Under the pieces are notes generated by a model. It had not been told where the DNA came from, made no database searches, and worked only from the letters and a program-made list of their open reading frames with translations. Both the position numbers and the translations under genes were made by a program. Below are positions 52,635 to 62,200 of a stretch of DNA of 64,000 bases, piece after piece. Positions within the stretch are counted from its first letter, which is position 1. The number at the start of each line of letters is the position of its first letter. Where the stretch lies: positions 310,001 through 374,000 of the forward strand of contig JADJOJ010000012.1 of the NCBI GenBank assembly GCA_016713825.1, read 5' to 3'. The DNA comes from Candidatus Leptofilum gracile (lineage in GTDB: Bacteria; Chloroflexota; Anaerolineae; Promineifilales; Promineifilaceae).

Positions 52635-53066
52635 ATGAAAACAACCCAAGTTCTAATTTTGATTCTCTGCTTGATTTTAGTCGAGCATATCATGCTACCT
52701 GTGGCAATATCTATTGAGGAATTGGTTAGTAGTGGGCAAGGGTATTTCAATAGTAATGCTTTGGGTTTCCAGTTAAGATTCTTGTTATTTATATTTGTAA
52801 TGAGATTAGCCTTGTGGATATTGCCCCTCTTATTTATTTTTACCCAAGTTGTAAATAAAATTGGGGTAAGAAACATTTTTTTCTTCGCACTTCTCAATGT
52901 TATCAGCAATATATTAATAATTGGATTGTGTTCCATTACTTTATTTCCGGGCTTGATTACCCTGCCAGCCACAAATCTAACTATTGTGATCACCTTTATC
53001 AGTCCGTTCATCGTAAATATGCTTCCTGTCTCTCGACGCTATGTTCAAATGTTCATCAATAACTAG
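52635..53066 (+). CDS. AT-rich hypothetical membrane protein
   Basis: A 143-residue protein with four predicted helices (about 5-25, 48-70, 80-104, 112-135). Base composition is strikingly AT-rich compared with neighbours (about one third G+C by eye), a sign of horizontal transfer. No family is recognised. ATG 52635 lies directly after repeat E1, and repeat E2 begins soon after the stop, so the gene looks like a cassette between repeats. Confidence 0.6.
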   Translation: MKTTQVLILILCLILVEHIMLPVAISIEELVSSGQGYFNSNALGFQLRFLLFIFVMRLALWILPLLFIFTQVVNKIGVRNIFFFALLNVISNILIIGLCSITLFPGLITLPATNLTIVITFISPFIVNMLPVSRRYVQMFINN

Positions 53067-53093
53067 AAGGAAAGTAGCCCCCTTGCTGCGGGC

Positions 53094-53212
53094 GGGTCTT
53101 CTTGAATTGCTGTGGCAGGCGTCTCGCCTCGGCACTTTCTTTGCCGGGCCGCAGCCGGGGCGAGGTTTCGCGCTCGCCGAAGACCGCACCGCAGCAGGGT
53201 CAACGGGACAAA
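53094..53212. repeat. GC-rich composite repeat E2
   Basis: It joins the same left part (GCTGTGGCAGGCGTCTCGCC, CACTTTCTTTGCCGGG) directly to the same right part (GCCGCAGCCGGGGCGAGG, GCGCTCGCCGAAGAC) without the centre found in E1. It lies between two AT-rich open frames. Confidence 0.75.
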
Positions 53213-53324
53213 TACCTTAGGTAATCTAAGGATATTAGATCCTTACAGTGGGACTTCTTATTCAATGACAATGGATGATTTTTTAAGTTCTTTGGGGGGA
53301 TATGGGGTTTATCATGCACCATAA
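53206..53324 (+). pseudogene. C-terminal fragment of a possible C39-like cysteine peptidase
   Basis: An open frame beginning in repeat E2 ends with ILDPYSGTSYSMTMDDFLSS and GGYGVYHAP. DPY-(S/T)G followed by a hydroxylated segment and a short helix resembles the end of C39-like or papain-like peptidase domains (Asp near the active site). No start codon or catalytic Cys/His is present, so this is probably a remnant. The family assignment is tentative. Confidence 0.35.
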
Positions 53325-53625
53325 TGATGTATTTCTTATTGAAATTAATAAAAAAAAATCTGCAGATAAAATCTTTTATAAGATTTTATACGTCATTAAC
53401 TCTTATAATTTTTCTGACACGATCACGGTGAAAAAGAATGAGCTTGTTGGCAACATTATAACAGTTCCCGAATCATTTTGGGAAAATATTGAACTGAACG
53501 GAGTTATTGGAAGCAAACTAAACAATATCATCCATCGAATGGAAAAAGGAGAAGAGTTTGGGTTGCCGATATATCTAGGTAACCTTCAAGATGTACATAA
53601 TGCAACCGATGGACACAAGGAATAA
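53314..53625 (+). CDS. AT-rich hypothetical protein
   Basis: A 103-residue soluble protein (MHHNDVFLIEINKKKSADKI at its start) without recognised domains. The ATG at 53314 overlaps the end of the peptidase fragment; an ATG at 53302 is also possible. G+C is far below the window average, matching the other small gene in this island. It is followed by repeat E3. Its overlap with the upstream fragment suggests the two once formed a peptidase/inhibitor-like pair, but this is speculative. Confidence 0.5.
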   Translation: MHHNDVFLIEINKKKSADKIFYKILYVINSYNFSDTITVKKNELVGNIITVPESFWENIELNGVIGSKLNNIIHRMEKGEEFGLPIYLGNLQDVHNATDGHKE

Positions 53626-53636
53626 CAATCATTTTG

Positions 53637-54020
53637 TGTCAAACATCTCGCCTCGCTGGCCGCAGGTTTGTTATTCATAACCCATCTGCTCTCTGGCTCT
53701 GGGCGGGTCTTCTAAATTGCGGGCTGTGGCCGGTGTCGGCGCATGTATGCGCAACCGTGCCACTTTCTTTGTCTGTGTAGATTGTTAAGGAGCGGCAATT
53801 GTTTGGTGAGAAACGGCCGTTCCCCACCTAAACATAGACTCAAATCCAAAGATTCAACTAGAGATAGTAGGCGGTACGGCGAGACGCCGACCGCAGCCGG
53901 GGAAGCCACCCAGAGGATTCTGGGTTCGTGTTTCCGGTCAAGAGTTTGCCATTCTCAATGGCCTGATCAAAATGAAGAATCCCGATCAGGTTGAATGGGA
54001 TTCTTCGCTGCGCTCAGAAT
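53637..54020. repeat. GC-rich composite repeat E3 and flanking sequence
   Basis: It contains GGGCTGTGGCCGGTGTCGG, GTGCCACTTTCTTTG on the left and GGCGAGACGCCGACCGCAGC on the right, with about 100 bp between, including one ACGGCCGT. The right edge is the reverse complement of the left-end GGCGTCTCGCC motif, so it has terminal inverted repeats like a MITE. No gene lies in this 400-bp gap. Confidence 0.65.
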
Positions 54021-54037
54021 GACGGGTGCGGGTGGGG

Positions 54038-54901
54038 CTAAACGGCCGTTACCAAATTCCTCAACTCCCCCACACCCTCCACAATCGAAGTCAGCACGTC
54101 GCCGGGGCGCAGGAACTCTGGTGGGGTGCGGGCCGCGCCTACGCCGTCGGGCGTGCCGGTGGCGATGATGTCGCCCGGCAGCAGCGTCATGCCGCGCGAC
54201 AGGTAAGCGATGGTGAACGGGATGTCGAAGATCATGTTGCGGGTGTTGCTGGCCTGCTTTTCCACGCCATTCACCAGGCAGCGAACATCTAGCTCATGTG
54301 GATTGGGCAGCTCGTCACGGGTGACGAGCCACGGCCCGGTAGGGCAGTAGCCATCTAAACTTTTGCCCTTGAAAAATTGCTTGCCCTGTCGCTGTAAATC
54401 GCGGGCGGTGACGTCGTTGAGCACCATGTAGCCAAAAACATATTCCATCGCCTGCTCGGCGGGAATGTTTTTGCCCTCTTTCCCGATGATGACGGCCAGC
54501 TCCACTTCCCAATCAACATCTTCAGACACGAGCGGGTCGAAGGGGATGGGATCATAAGGGCCAGAGACGCTGGTGGTGGCTTTGGTAAAAACAACCGGGA
54601 ATTTGGGCAGCTCGATGGGCTCGGCGTTGGCCATTTGCATTTCGCGGGCGTGGTCGGCGTAATTTTTGCCCAGGCACATGATGTTGCGCCGGGGCAGCAG
54701 AGGGGCGAGCAGCTTGACATCTTCTAGCGGGAGGCGCTGGCTGCTGTTGGCGTGTTGGGCAATCATCGCCATGCCTTCATCGCTCAGGGTAATGATCGCC
54801 TGCATGGAGGGGGCCACGCCGGAAAGGTCAATCAGTTCATTGTCTACCACGAGGCCGATTTGGGGGGAACGGCCGTTCACTTCATAGCGTACAAATTTCA
54901 A
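54038..54901 (-). CDS. Fumarylacetoacetate hydrolase-family protein
   Basis: A 287-residue member of the FAH superfamily (C-C bond hydrolases, isomerases, decarboxylases of 2-oxo acids). The N-terminal domain is followed by the FAH core: CLGKNYADHAREM, FTKATTSVSGPYDPI, VDWEVELAVIIGKEGKNIP (acidic metal ligands) and GDIIATGTPDGVG. The metal site and length fit the YcgM/acylpyruvase-like group rather than true FAH. Substrate unknown. No catabolic neighbours are visible. Confidence 0.88.
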   Translation of the reverse strand: MKFVRYEVNGRSPQIGLVVDNELIDLSGVAPSMQAIITLSDEGMAMIAQHANSSQRLPLEDVKLLAPLLPRRNIMCLGKNYADHAREMQMANAEPIELPKFPVVFTKATTSVSGPYDPIPFDPLVSEDVDWEVELAVIIGKEGKNIPAEQAMEYVFGYMVLNDVTARDLQRQGKQFFKGKSLDGYCPTGPWLVTRDELPNPHELDVRCLVNGVEKQASNTRNMIFDIPFTIAYLSRGMTLLPGDIIATGTPDGVGAARTPPEFLRPGDVLTSIVEGVGELRNLVTAV

Positions 54902-54992
54902 GGGTATCTCCTAATGGTTGTGGAACCAAGATGAAATTGTTTGCGGGTGAGTGGAGATAAAAGTCTCCACGCTCCAATTACTGCACTCAATG

Positions 54993-55253
54993 TTACCTTT
55001 CCGGGGCAGTCACAGTCCAGCTGTGGTTGCAAGTTTGGCAGCGGTAACTGGTTTCCATGATCAGCTTCACATCCAGCTTGACAGCATAGCCAATCGTGCC
55101 GCTATCTTGCCTGATCTCTTTAAGCTGCTGCTCTAATTGGCGCACCTGCGGGCTGCTGCATTGCGGGCAGTTTGTTTTTTGCTGCCCACGCTGCACGTAA
55201 GCCACAAATGCAGCAATAAGCACTACGGCGGCAATGATGATGACAAATTCCAT
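54993..55253 (-). CDS. Membrane-anchored zinc-ribbon protein
   Basis: An 86-residue protein with an N-terminal helix (MEFVIIIAAVVLIAAFVAYV) and two CxxC knuckles (NCPQC near residue 29, RCQTC near residue 71) that could bind zinc on the cytoplasmic side. ATG 55253 is chosen because the longer frame upstream overlaps a large gene's stop and lacks homology. Function unknown. A stem-loop (55291-55333) separates it from the large peptidase gene upstream. Confidence 0.65.
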   Translation of the reverse strand: MEFVIIIAAVVLIAAFVAYVQRGQQKTNCPQCSSPQVRQLEQQLKEIRQDSGTIGYAVKLDVKLIMETSYRCQTCNHSWTVTAPER

Positions 55254-55290
55254 GAATGTATTCAATCCTTCAAAAACGATTCCCCATATA

Positions 55291-55333
55291 AATGCCGATT
55301 TTCCCCGACATAAATGCCGGGAAAAATCGGCAT
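55291..55333. terminator. Stem-loop after the M23/glycosidase gene
   Basis: ATGCCGATTTT...CCC pairs with GGG...AAAAATCGGCAT. On the minus strand the element follows the stop of the gene at 55342. The AT-rich middle of the stem could provide a U-tract, so termination is plausible. Confidence 0.5.
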
Positions 55334-55341
55334 GTTGGGTT

Positions 55342-57792
55342 TTAGCGGCGGCCGACGCGCTTGCCGATGTCGTGACCGACCCAGACCTCTTCTTGGAAGG
55401 CGGGATCGCTGGCGGAGGCGACGAAATAGGTGACGCCCTGCACGGTCGGCCGTTTTTGAATCTCTTTCCAGAAGTCCAAATATTGCTGCGCTTTGCGATA
55501 GACCGGCGTGCCAGCTTTGTTGTTGCTCGCTTCGGTAATCCAGATTGGTTTGTAGCGGAAGCGGCTGATGTAATCATCCAGCACGTTGAGCGCTAGCTCC
55601 ATCGGGTAGACGTTGGACCAGTAGGTGTGGATGCCCAGGCCGTCGGCGGCTTCTACAGCGACGCGGCTGGCTTCGATAAACTGGATATGATCTTGCTTGA
55701 TGCCAGAAACGGCCGCTCCCGGCGACAAGCCTGGATAGATAAATTTGCTGCCCGGCAGTGCTTGCTTGTACAGGCGCAGCACCTCCAGCCACCATTGGGC
55801 AAAGGTTGCCCCATCGCTCCACGCCCCGGTGAGCCCTTCGGGCACCAGGTTTGGCTCGTTGTGCAGCTCGATGACCACGTCTTTGCCGGGGCCGATCATG
55901 TTGAGCGTGCGGCGCACGTCGTTGATGGTGTCATTCAGGAACTGGCCGGGGCTGATGGTGCGCACGCCGTTGGGGGAGCGGAAGTCCAGAAAGGCGCGGA
56001 CGACCCAGCGGGCGCTGGGGTGGGCCTGGGATAGTTTTTGAACGGCCGTTGGCTCATGAAACGAAAGCACCTTGATCATCCCTGGCCGCATATCGGCAAA
56101 TTCTTGAATTTCGGCCTGGGAGATGCCCGGATCGGCCGACGCGTGCAGCCCGATGGCCGCTTTGCCCAGCACGGGCGGTTCAGGGTCCACGGCCCCTTCG
56201 GGCGGTGAAGTGGTGTCGATGACGGCTACTGGGCCGGTGATCTTATCTTGCAAAATGTTGTCGTCTACCCGCACAGGCGTGTATTCGCCCTGCGCTGCGC
56301 CGGTCACAATCATGCTGGCGTTGCCGGGCACAAAGCCCACTTTGCCCGCATCCCGCCGGGGTGCGCTGCGCAGATTGATGCCGTATTGGCCAGCGGTGGC
56401 GCTGCTGCCTGAAACGGTAATGGCCGCGGTAAAAGCCCAGCCGGGGGTGGTATCGGCGGCTGGTTGGGGCGTTGGGGCTGGGCTGGTGGGCGTTTCGCCA
56501 GGCAGCGGTGTGGGTTGGGTGATGGGTGGCAGTGTGGCGGGCATGTTGCGCATGCTGCTGCGCGAAACGTAAATGGGGGTGTATTCGCCGCTGTTTTGCC
56601 CGGCCACGGTGCCGGTGCCGCCTTCCACAAACAGCCCCAATTTTGCCCCCCCGCGCACCGGTGCGGCCCGTAAATTGGTGCCAAAGCGACCCGATATGAC
56701 GGAACGGCCGTTAATCGTTAAATTTTGGGTGTAGGCCCAGCCTAAAATGGCATCGGCCGGCGGGGTGATGGGCTGTGGCGCTGGGGTTGGCTGTGGCGGG
56801 TCTGCTGGCGTCGGTGCGGTTACATCGGCTGGGATGTTGACTTGGCCAGAGAAATCAACCCGGCGTGCCCGAACCGGCGTATATTCGCCCTGCTGCGAAC
56901 CGGTGACAGTAAGGGTGCTGCCCCCTTTCACCAGGCCAATGTTGGTGGCGGTGCGATTTGGGGCCGCCCGCAAATTGATGCCAAACTGCCCCACCACGGC
57001 CTGATTGCCCGTGCGGGTAATGTAGCTGGTAAAGGCCCAGCCATCCACCTGATTTTCGGCGACAGGGGGTGGGGGGGCTGGCGTGGGTGCGGGGGGCGTG
57101 GGGGGATTGCTCAGTGAGGCAGTGGCTACCTTTACTGGCGTGTACTGCCCACGCGCCGGACCCGCTACAATAATAATGGTGCCGCCGGGTACCAGGTCGA
57201 TCAAATCGCCCACAATGCTGGGGTTGCCGCGCAAATTGAGGCCGCCGCTGTTCACCTGCGCCAAATCGCCCACGATGATGATGCCATCGGTGTAGGCGAA
57301 GCCATCGGTGTAGGGGCCGGCGGGGCGCTGCCAACCGAGCAGGGGCAGTAAAAACGGTGTGGGGTCGAAGATGTTGTACGGCCATTTGGTGCCGTCGTTG
57401 GCGGTGTAGTTGTTGTTTTTGCGCTTGAGGGTGAGGTGCAAATGGGAGCCAAAGCTGTTGCCGGTGTTGTCGGCCAGGCCAAGCTGGTCGCCAGCTTTAA
57501 CCGCTTGCCCCTGGGTGACGGTCGCCCGCTGCATGTGGGCGTAGATGGTTTGCCAGCCATCCTGGTGGTCGATGCGCACGTGGATGCCGTAGTTGTGTCC
57601 GGTTGGTTGGGTGTACACAAAGCTGACGGTACCTGGGGCGACGGCAAAAATTTTGCTGCCAGTGGGGGCCATGAGGTCTAGCCCTTCATGACCGGGCAGA
57701 CCGAATTGGGCGTAATTGTGTGGGTTTTGACCAAAGTATTGGTTGATTTGGCGGAATTCGGTGGGCCACGCTTCAAATTTGAAATCGCTCAT
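55342..57792 (-). CDS. M23 peptidase, SH3-like repeats and glycoside hydrolase fusion
   Basis: An 816-residue multidomain protein. Residues about 25-140 are an M23 (LytM) metallopeptidase with zinc ligands in PGHEGLDLM, YAHM and SHLHLTL. Four SH3-like repeats follow (about 175-540), each with GINLRAAPNR-type sequence and ending in GEYTPV(R/Y)V, joined by Pro-rich linkers. Residues about 560-805 form a TIM-barrel glycosidase (clan A-like) with acid/base Glu in ELHNEPN and nucleophile Glu in IWITEAS. All parts suit cell-wall or polysaccharide degradation, yet no signal peptide is visible at the chosen ATG. Export by an unusual route, release on lysis, or a missed start are options. Confidence 0.8.
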   Translation of the reverse strand: MSDFKFEAWPTEFRQINQYFGQNPHNYAQFGLPGHEGLDLMAPTGSKIFAVAPGTVSFVYTQPTGHNYGIHVRIDHQDGWQTIYAHMQRATVTQGQAVKAGDQLGLADNTGNSFGSHLHLTLKRKNNNYTANDGTKWPYNIFDPTPFLLPLLGWQRPAGPYTDGFAYTDGIIIVGDLAQVNSGGLNLRGNPSIVGDLIDLVPGGTIIIVAGPARGQYTPVKVATASLSNPPTPPAPTPAPPPPVAENQVDGWAFTSYITRTGNQAVVGQFGINLRAAPNRTATNIGLVKGGSTLTVTGSQQGEYTPVRARRVDFSGQVNIPADVTAPTPADPPQPTPAPQPITPPADAILGWAYTQNLTINGRSVISGRFGTNLRAAPVRGGAKLGLFVEGGTGTVAGQNSGEYTPIYVSRSSMRNMPATLPPITQPTPLPGETPTSPAPTPQPAADTTPGWAFTAAITVSGSSATAGQYGINLRSAPRRDAGKVGFVPGNASMIVTGAAQGEYTPVRVDDNILQDKITGPVAVIDTTSPPEGAVDPEPPVLGKAAIGLHASADPGISQAEIQEFADMRPGMIKVLSFHEPTAVQKLSQAHPSARWVVRAFLDFRSPNGVRTISPGQFLNDTINDVRRTLNMIGPGKDVVIELHNEPNLVPEGLTGAWSDGATFAQWWLEVLRLYKQALPGSKFIYPGLSPGAAVSGIKQDHIQFIEASRVAVEAADGLGIHTYWSNVYPMELALNVLDDYISRFRYKPIWITEASNNKAGTPVYRKAQQYLDFWKEIQKRPTVQGVTYFVASASDPAFQEEVWVGHDIGKRVGRR

Positions 57793-57903
57793 AGGAAACT
57801 CCTTTTTGGGACGACTTTCTCAAGTGGTAGCGGCAAGTTTGGTTTATTGTACCTGTTTGTGGGTGGATGGTCTATGGGTGGGATTGCGGAAACGGCCGTC
57901 TCC

Positions 57904-58692
57904 CTACCGAATTCGCCGCGTCCAATAATCTTTGACGGTGAGTTCGGTGAGCTCGGCGCTGGCGATGATGAAATCGAGCAAGAGCCGGTTAAATTTGGCT
58001 TTTTCTTGGAGCATGGGGAAGTGGTGGCACAGCTCTAGCTCCACGTAAAAGCGGTCGTTGATTGATTGTTGGAGGTAGCTGTATTCACCGTTGGGGGGAA
58101 GGACGAGGCCATCTTGACGGCCGTAAACCAGCAGCAGCGGCCGATTCAGATTCGTAATATCAGAAATAAAATTAAGATTGCTCATCTCATCGATGGTTTT
58201 GGCAACGGCCGTTGGATCAACCTTGCGAATTTCACTGTCTAGCTCGCTAAAGCTTTCTCGGCCCAAAACACGGCTGATCATCGACTCGTTGTCGGCACCT
58301 TGCAGCTTGTTGGTGATAAACTGTCCGGTCACTGGCAGCGAAATTGTGGCAACCTTGGCCACATTGTCTGGGTTTTGGGCTGTATAGCTAAGCGCCACAG
58401 CAGCACCCAGGCCATGCCCTACCAGGATCACTGGGCGGGCCACGCCCAGCTTATCAATAAACTGGTTCACCATTTCCACATACGCCTTCAACGAGTAGGC
58501 GTCTGGCGCTTTGCTGGAATCGCCAAACCCCCATAGGTCGAAGGCGAAGGTGCGGTAATGGGCAGAGAGGGCTTGCATCGACGGCCACCAATAGCGCCAG
58601 GAACCGACCCAGCCGTGAATAAAGATCAGCGGCTGGCCGCGGCCTAGCACCTCATAATGAATCAGTTGGCTGTCGATGGTGGTAATGCTCAT
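57904..58692 (-). CDS. Alpha/beta-hydrolase-fold protein lacking the nucleophile Ser
   Basis: A 262-residue protein with oxyanion-hole motif IFIHGWVGSWR and typical strand order. The nucleophile elbow, normally G-x-S-x-G, reads VGHGLGAAVAL: the Ser is Gly (GGC codon). The acid is probably Asp in YGRQDGLV and the base His in CHHFPML. It may be a non-catalytic sensor or binding protein, or a sequencing error (A to G). It starts 3 nt after a CheY-type receiver gene, which suggests a signalling role. Confidence 0.75.
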   Translation of the reverse strand: MSITTIDSQLIHYEVLGRGQPLIFIHGWVGSWRYWWPSMQALSAHYRTFAFDLWGFGDSSKAPDAYSLKAYVEMVNQFIDKLGVARPVILVGHGLGAAVALSYTAQNPDNVAKVATISLPVTGQFITNKLQGADNESMISRVLGRESFSELDSEIRKVDPTAVAKTIDEMSNLNFISDITNLNRPLLLVYGRQDGLVLPPNGEYSYLQQSINDRFYVELELCHHFPMLQEKAKFNRLLLDFIIASAELTELTVKDYWTRRIR

Positions 58693-58695
58693 GGT

Positions 58696-59073
58696 TTAGC
58701 CAGCTTTGGTTGCGCGCAATACCTTGTTGATAGTGTTCACCAGCGTGTCGGGGGCAAACGGTTTTAGGATGTAGTCTGCTGCACCCGCGTCGATACCTGT
58801 CTGAATTTCTTGTTCCTGCCCCTTGGCAGAAAGGAAGATGATGGGAATGTCTTTGGTGGCGTCCATCTCTTTTAGACGGCGGCACGCTTCATAGCCGGTC
58901 ATTCGGGGCATACGCACATCCATCAAGATCAGGTCAAACGATTCGGTTTTTGCTTTTTCTACGGCCAAAGAGCCATCTTCAACGGGGGTCACATCGAACC
59001 CACCAAACTGGAGGGTGAGCACTACCAGTTCGCGTATGTCTTGATCATCTTCGGCGATTAAAATTTTTGTCAT
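58696..59073 (-). CDS. CheY-like single-domain response regulator
   Basis: A 125-residue receiver with Asp9-Asp10, phosphoacceptor Asp52 (LILMDVRMP), Thr/Ser in FLSAKGQ and Lys in ILKPFAPD. No output domain, so it signals by protein contact. It lies between a large GAF kinase gene (59208) and the hydrolase-like gene, forming a probable operon with the GGDEF-like regulator upstream. Confidence 0.93.
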   Translation of the reverse strand: MTKILIAEDDQDIRELVVLTLQFGGFDVTPVEDGSLAVEKAKTESFDLILMDVRMPRMTGYEACRRLKEMDATKDIPIIFLSAKGQEQEIQTGIDAGAADYILKPFAPDTLVNTINKVLRATKAG

Positions 59074-59207
59074 GATTTTCTTTCCAATTGCGCAACTTCC
59101 GCATGAAAAATTGCTTATTGAAAGTTCAATTTAGGATTGGATCATTTTGATCAAGAAACAATCTGCCGCAGCAGTGAAAATGGCCCAATCTTACTGTGAG
59201 CTCCCCA

Positions 59208-62200
59208 TTAAGTTGGGTCGCTATCTTCGATAACGACCGGTATGTTAAAGGTAAAGGTACTGCCTTTGCCCAGCTCGCTTTCTACTTTTAGGCGACCGCC
59301 GTGCATTTCAATAAGGCTGCGGACGATGGCCAACCCCAGGCCGGTGCCGGGAACGCGCTGTACGTCTGAATCTTCGGCGCGGTAGAAGCGGTCGAAGATT
59401 TTGTCTTGGTTTTCTTTGGCAATGCCGATGCCGGTGTCTGTGACGCTGATGTGGACGAAGCTGTGGGTGGCGCGGGCATTGATATGGATACGGCCGTTAT
59501 CCGGCGTATAGTTCAGGGCATTGTCTAGCAGGTTTGTTAAAATTTGGGTGATGCGCGCCTGGTCGGCGTTTACCAGCGGCAGCGATGGCGCGATCTCGGT
59601 AGTGACTTGAAGGGTGCGGTTTTCGTGTTGGATACGGCCGTTTAAATGCCCTTCTACCACTTGCTCGATGATTTGTGGGATGTCTAACGGCCGTAAATCC
59701 AGCCCCGTCTTGCCCGTTTCAATGCGCGAAATATCCAGTAAATCATTCACCAGCATGTGCAGCCGGTCTGCATTGTTTTTGATCACCTGCAAATAGCGAA
59801 TTTGCGGCTCGGTCATTTGCCCGGCGGCTCCCATCAGCATCAGGTCGGCATACCCTTTAATGGAAGTCATCGGCGTGCGCAGTTCATGCGACACCGTCGA
59901 GACAAATTCACTCTTCAACTTGTCTACCTCTACCTCCTTGGTAATGTCGCGGAAAATAGAGACGGTGCCATAAAATTGATTGTCGGACAGCACCGGCGAC
60001 AGGTGAACGCTGATAAATTTATCTTCGATTTCCAGCTGGTCGGCCAGGAATGTCCACTGCTCAATACGGTCCGCATTGTTGGCCCAATCGTTGATTGTTT
60101 GCAGCCACGATTCACCAAAATGGCCATACAACCCGAGCAGTTCATTGATAGATTTGCCCAGAAGCTGGTCACGGGAGATGCCCAAGATGTTGCAGGCGGG
60201 CAGGTTGGCAATGTCTACCTTGTTGCGGCTGTCGGCCACAATGACGCCATCGGCAATACTTTCTAGAATGGCTTCCAGGTTAGCTTTTTGGATGATTTCT
60301 GTGCGCAGCATAGAGCCGAGCTGCTCGGCCTGTTCGAAAATGAGTTTGTACAGGCTGGCGTTGCTGATGGCGTTTGTCACCTGGATGGCGGCGGCCTCTA
60401 CCAGGTCTAGCTGTTGGTCGGTGAAGGCATTTGGCTCTGTGTGGAACATCATCAAGACGCCAATGACTTCTTCCGCTTCATTAGAAATCAGCGGCACACC
60501 GAGTACCGACCGATGTTTCTGGCTGGTTTCGCGCTCTTGCCAGCGTGGGTCTTCGAGGGCGTCGTGCAAAATAACGGCCGATCGGTTGCCAATCATCCAA
60601 CCGGCTAACCCTTCGTGCCGCATCATGCCGCTGGGGATACCGCCGATGGGAATCGGCCGTTCGCCGCCAATGGCCGCCTGGAAGATAAATTCGCCCGATT
60701 CCTGGTCGATGAGCAAAATGGCCCCTTCATTGGCATGAACGACGCCATTCACCAGCTGTAACGCCTGGTTGAGCACGCGGTCTTGATCCAGGCTGGCTGA
60801 GAGTTCTGTGGTGATGCGCAGCAAAATCTTGACACGATTGCTTTCGTCGTTGAGGGCCTGGGTGCGTTCGGCCACGTGGTGGTCTAACGTTTCGTTAAAG
60901 GCGCGTAGTTCTTCAAACAGGTTGGCGTTTTGCAGGGCGATGGCTACCTGCACGCCGAAGGTTGTGGCCCAGCTCACATCTTTGTTGCTGAAGCGGTTGG
61001 CCTGTTGGGTATCGGCTAAAACCAAAATGCCGTTCAGGTCGTCTTCGCGCTGTAAGGGGACGCCCAGCACCGATTGAATGGTTTCTGGCTGGGGCAGGCG
61101 AATTTCAACATTTTCTTTGTCGCTGAGGCGATTGACAAAGGTGGGTTCCCCTGTTTGGGCGAGTTGGGCGACAAAGCTGGCGGCATCATTTTTGTTGATG
61201 CTGGTGCCCAAAAATTCTGCAGCGCCATGCCCAGCTGCGGCGCTGCCTACAAAATGGTCGCCTTCGAGCTGCCAGATGTAGGCGCCATCGACATTGAAAA
61301 TGCGGCGGCCTTCGCTGCAAATGAGGTTGAGCACGGTTTCGCGGTCCAGGCTGGAGTTGAGCGCCAGGCTGACGTTGCCCATTGCGCCGTAGAAGCGTTC
61401 GCGTTCGTAGGTGTCTTCGAAGATGAGGGCAATTTCCAGGGCGGAGGCGGCCTGGTTGGCCAGGGCGATGAGGAGCTGTTGTTCGTGATGGGTGGCGTTG
61501 GGGAGACGGCCGTTTTCGCTTAAAAGCTGCACAAAGCCGTAGGTTTCTCCGGTGAGCACCAGGGGAATGAGGGTGCACAGGCGCATGCTGGCCGAGGTCC
61601 AGGCGGGCAAGGGAAGGTTGCCCGTGTCTGCTGCTGTCAGATGAACGGTTTGGGCTTGCTGCCGTTTTAATACGGTGGCCAGGATGGGTGAGTTTGGGAT
61701 GGCTAAGCGGGTGCCTGTGGGGGAAACGGCCGTTTCTCCCGCAGGTGGCAGATCGCGAAGCACCATCAATTCATTGTGTGTGGGCAGCCATTGGTAAATG
61801 GTGCAGCCAGCGGCTTTGTTGGCTTCGATCGCCTGCTGGGCCAGGGTAGACAGGATGGTTTCTTTGTCTAGCGTGCTGGAGAAGGCGTTGCTGCTGTTTA
61901 GCAGCAGCTCAAATTCACGGCTGCGATCAACGGCCTGTTGAAACAGGTGGTTATTGTCTGCGTGATTTTGGGTCGCCGGGTGTGCTTCTGGTGAAATCAC
62001 CACCTGGATGAGGCCGCCGTTGTTTAGATCGATGGGGTGGGTGTTGAGGGTAAGGGGACGGCCGTTTCCGGCAATAATGGTGGTGCTAAACGGAGGTTCC
62101 AGGCAATCTTGCCAGCGGTTGGAGGTGGGTAAAAGGTGGCCAATTGCCTGCAACGAAGAAACATCAGACGCCAAATTTAAAAGCGCGCCCGCTGCCTCGT

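Noticed and set aside
52305..54037. Integron with attC sites
   Set aside because: The repeats are GC-rich composites without the attC core sites that I would expect, and no integrase gene is in the window.
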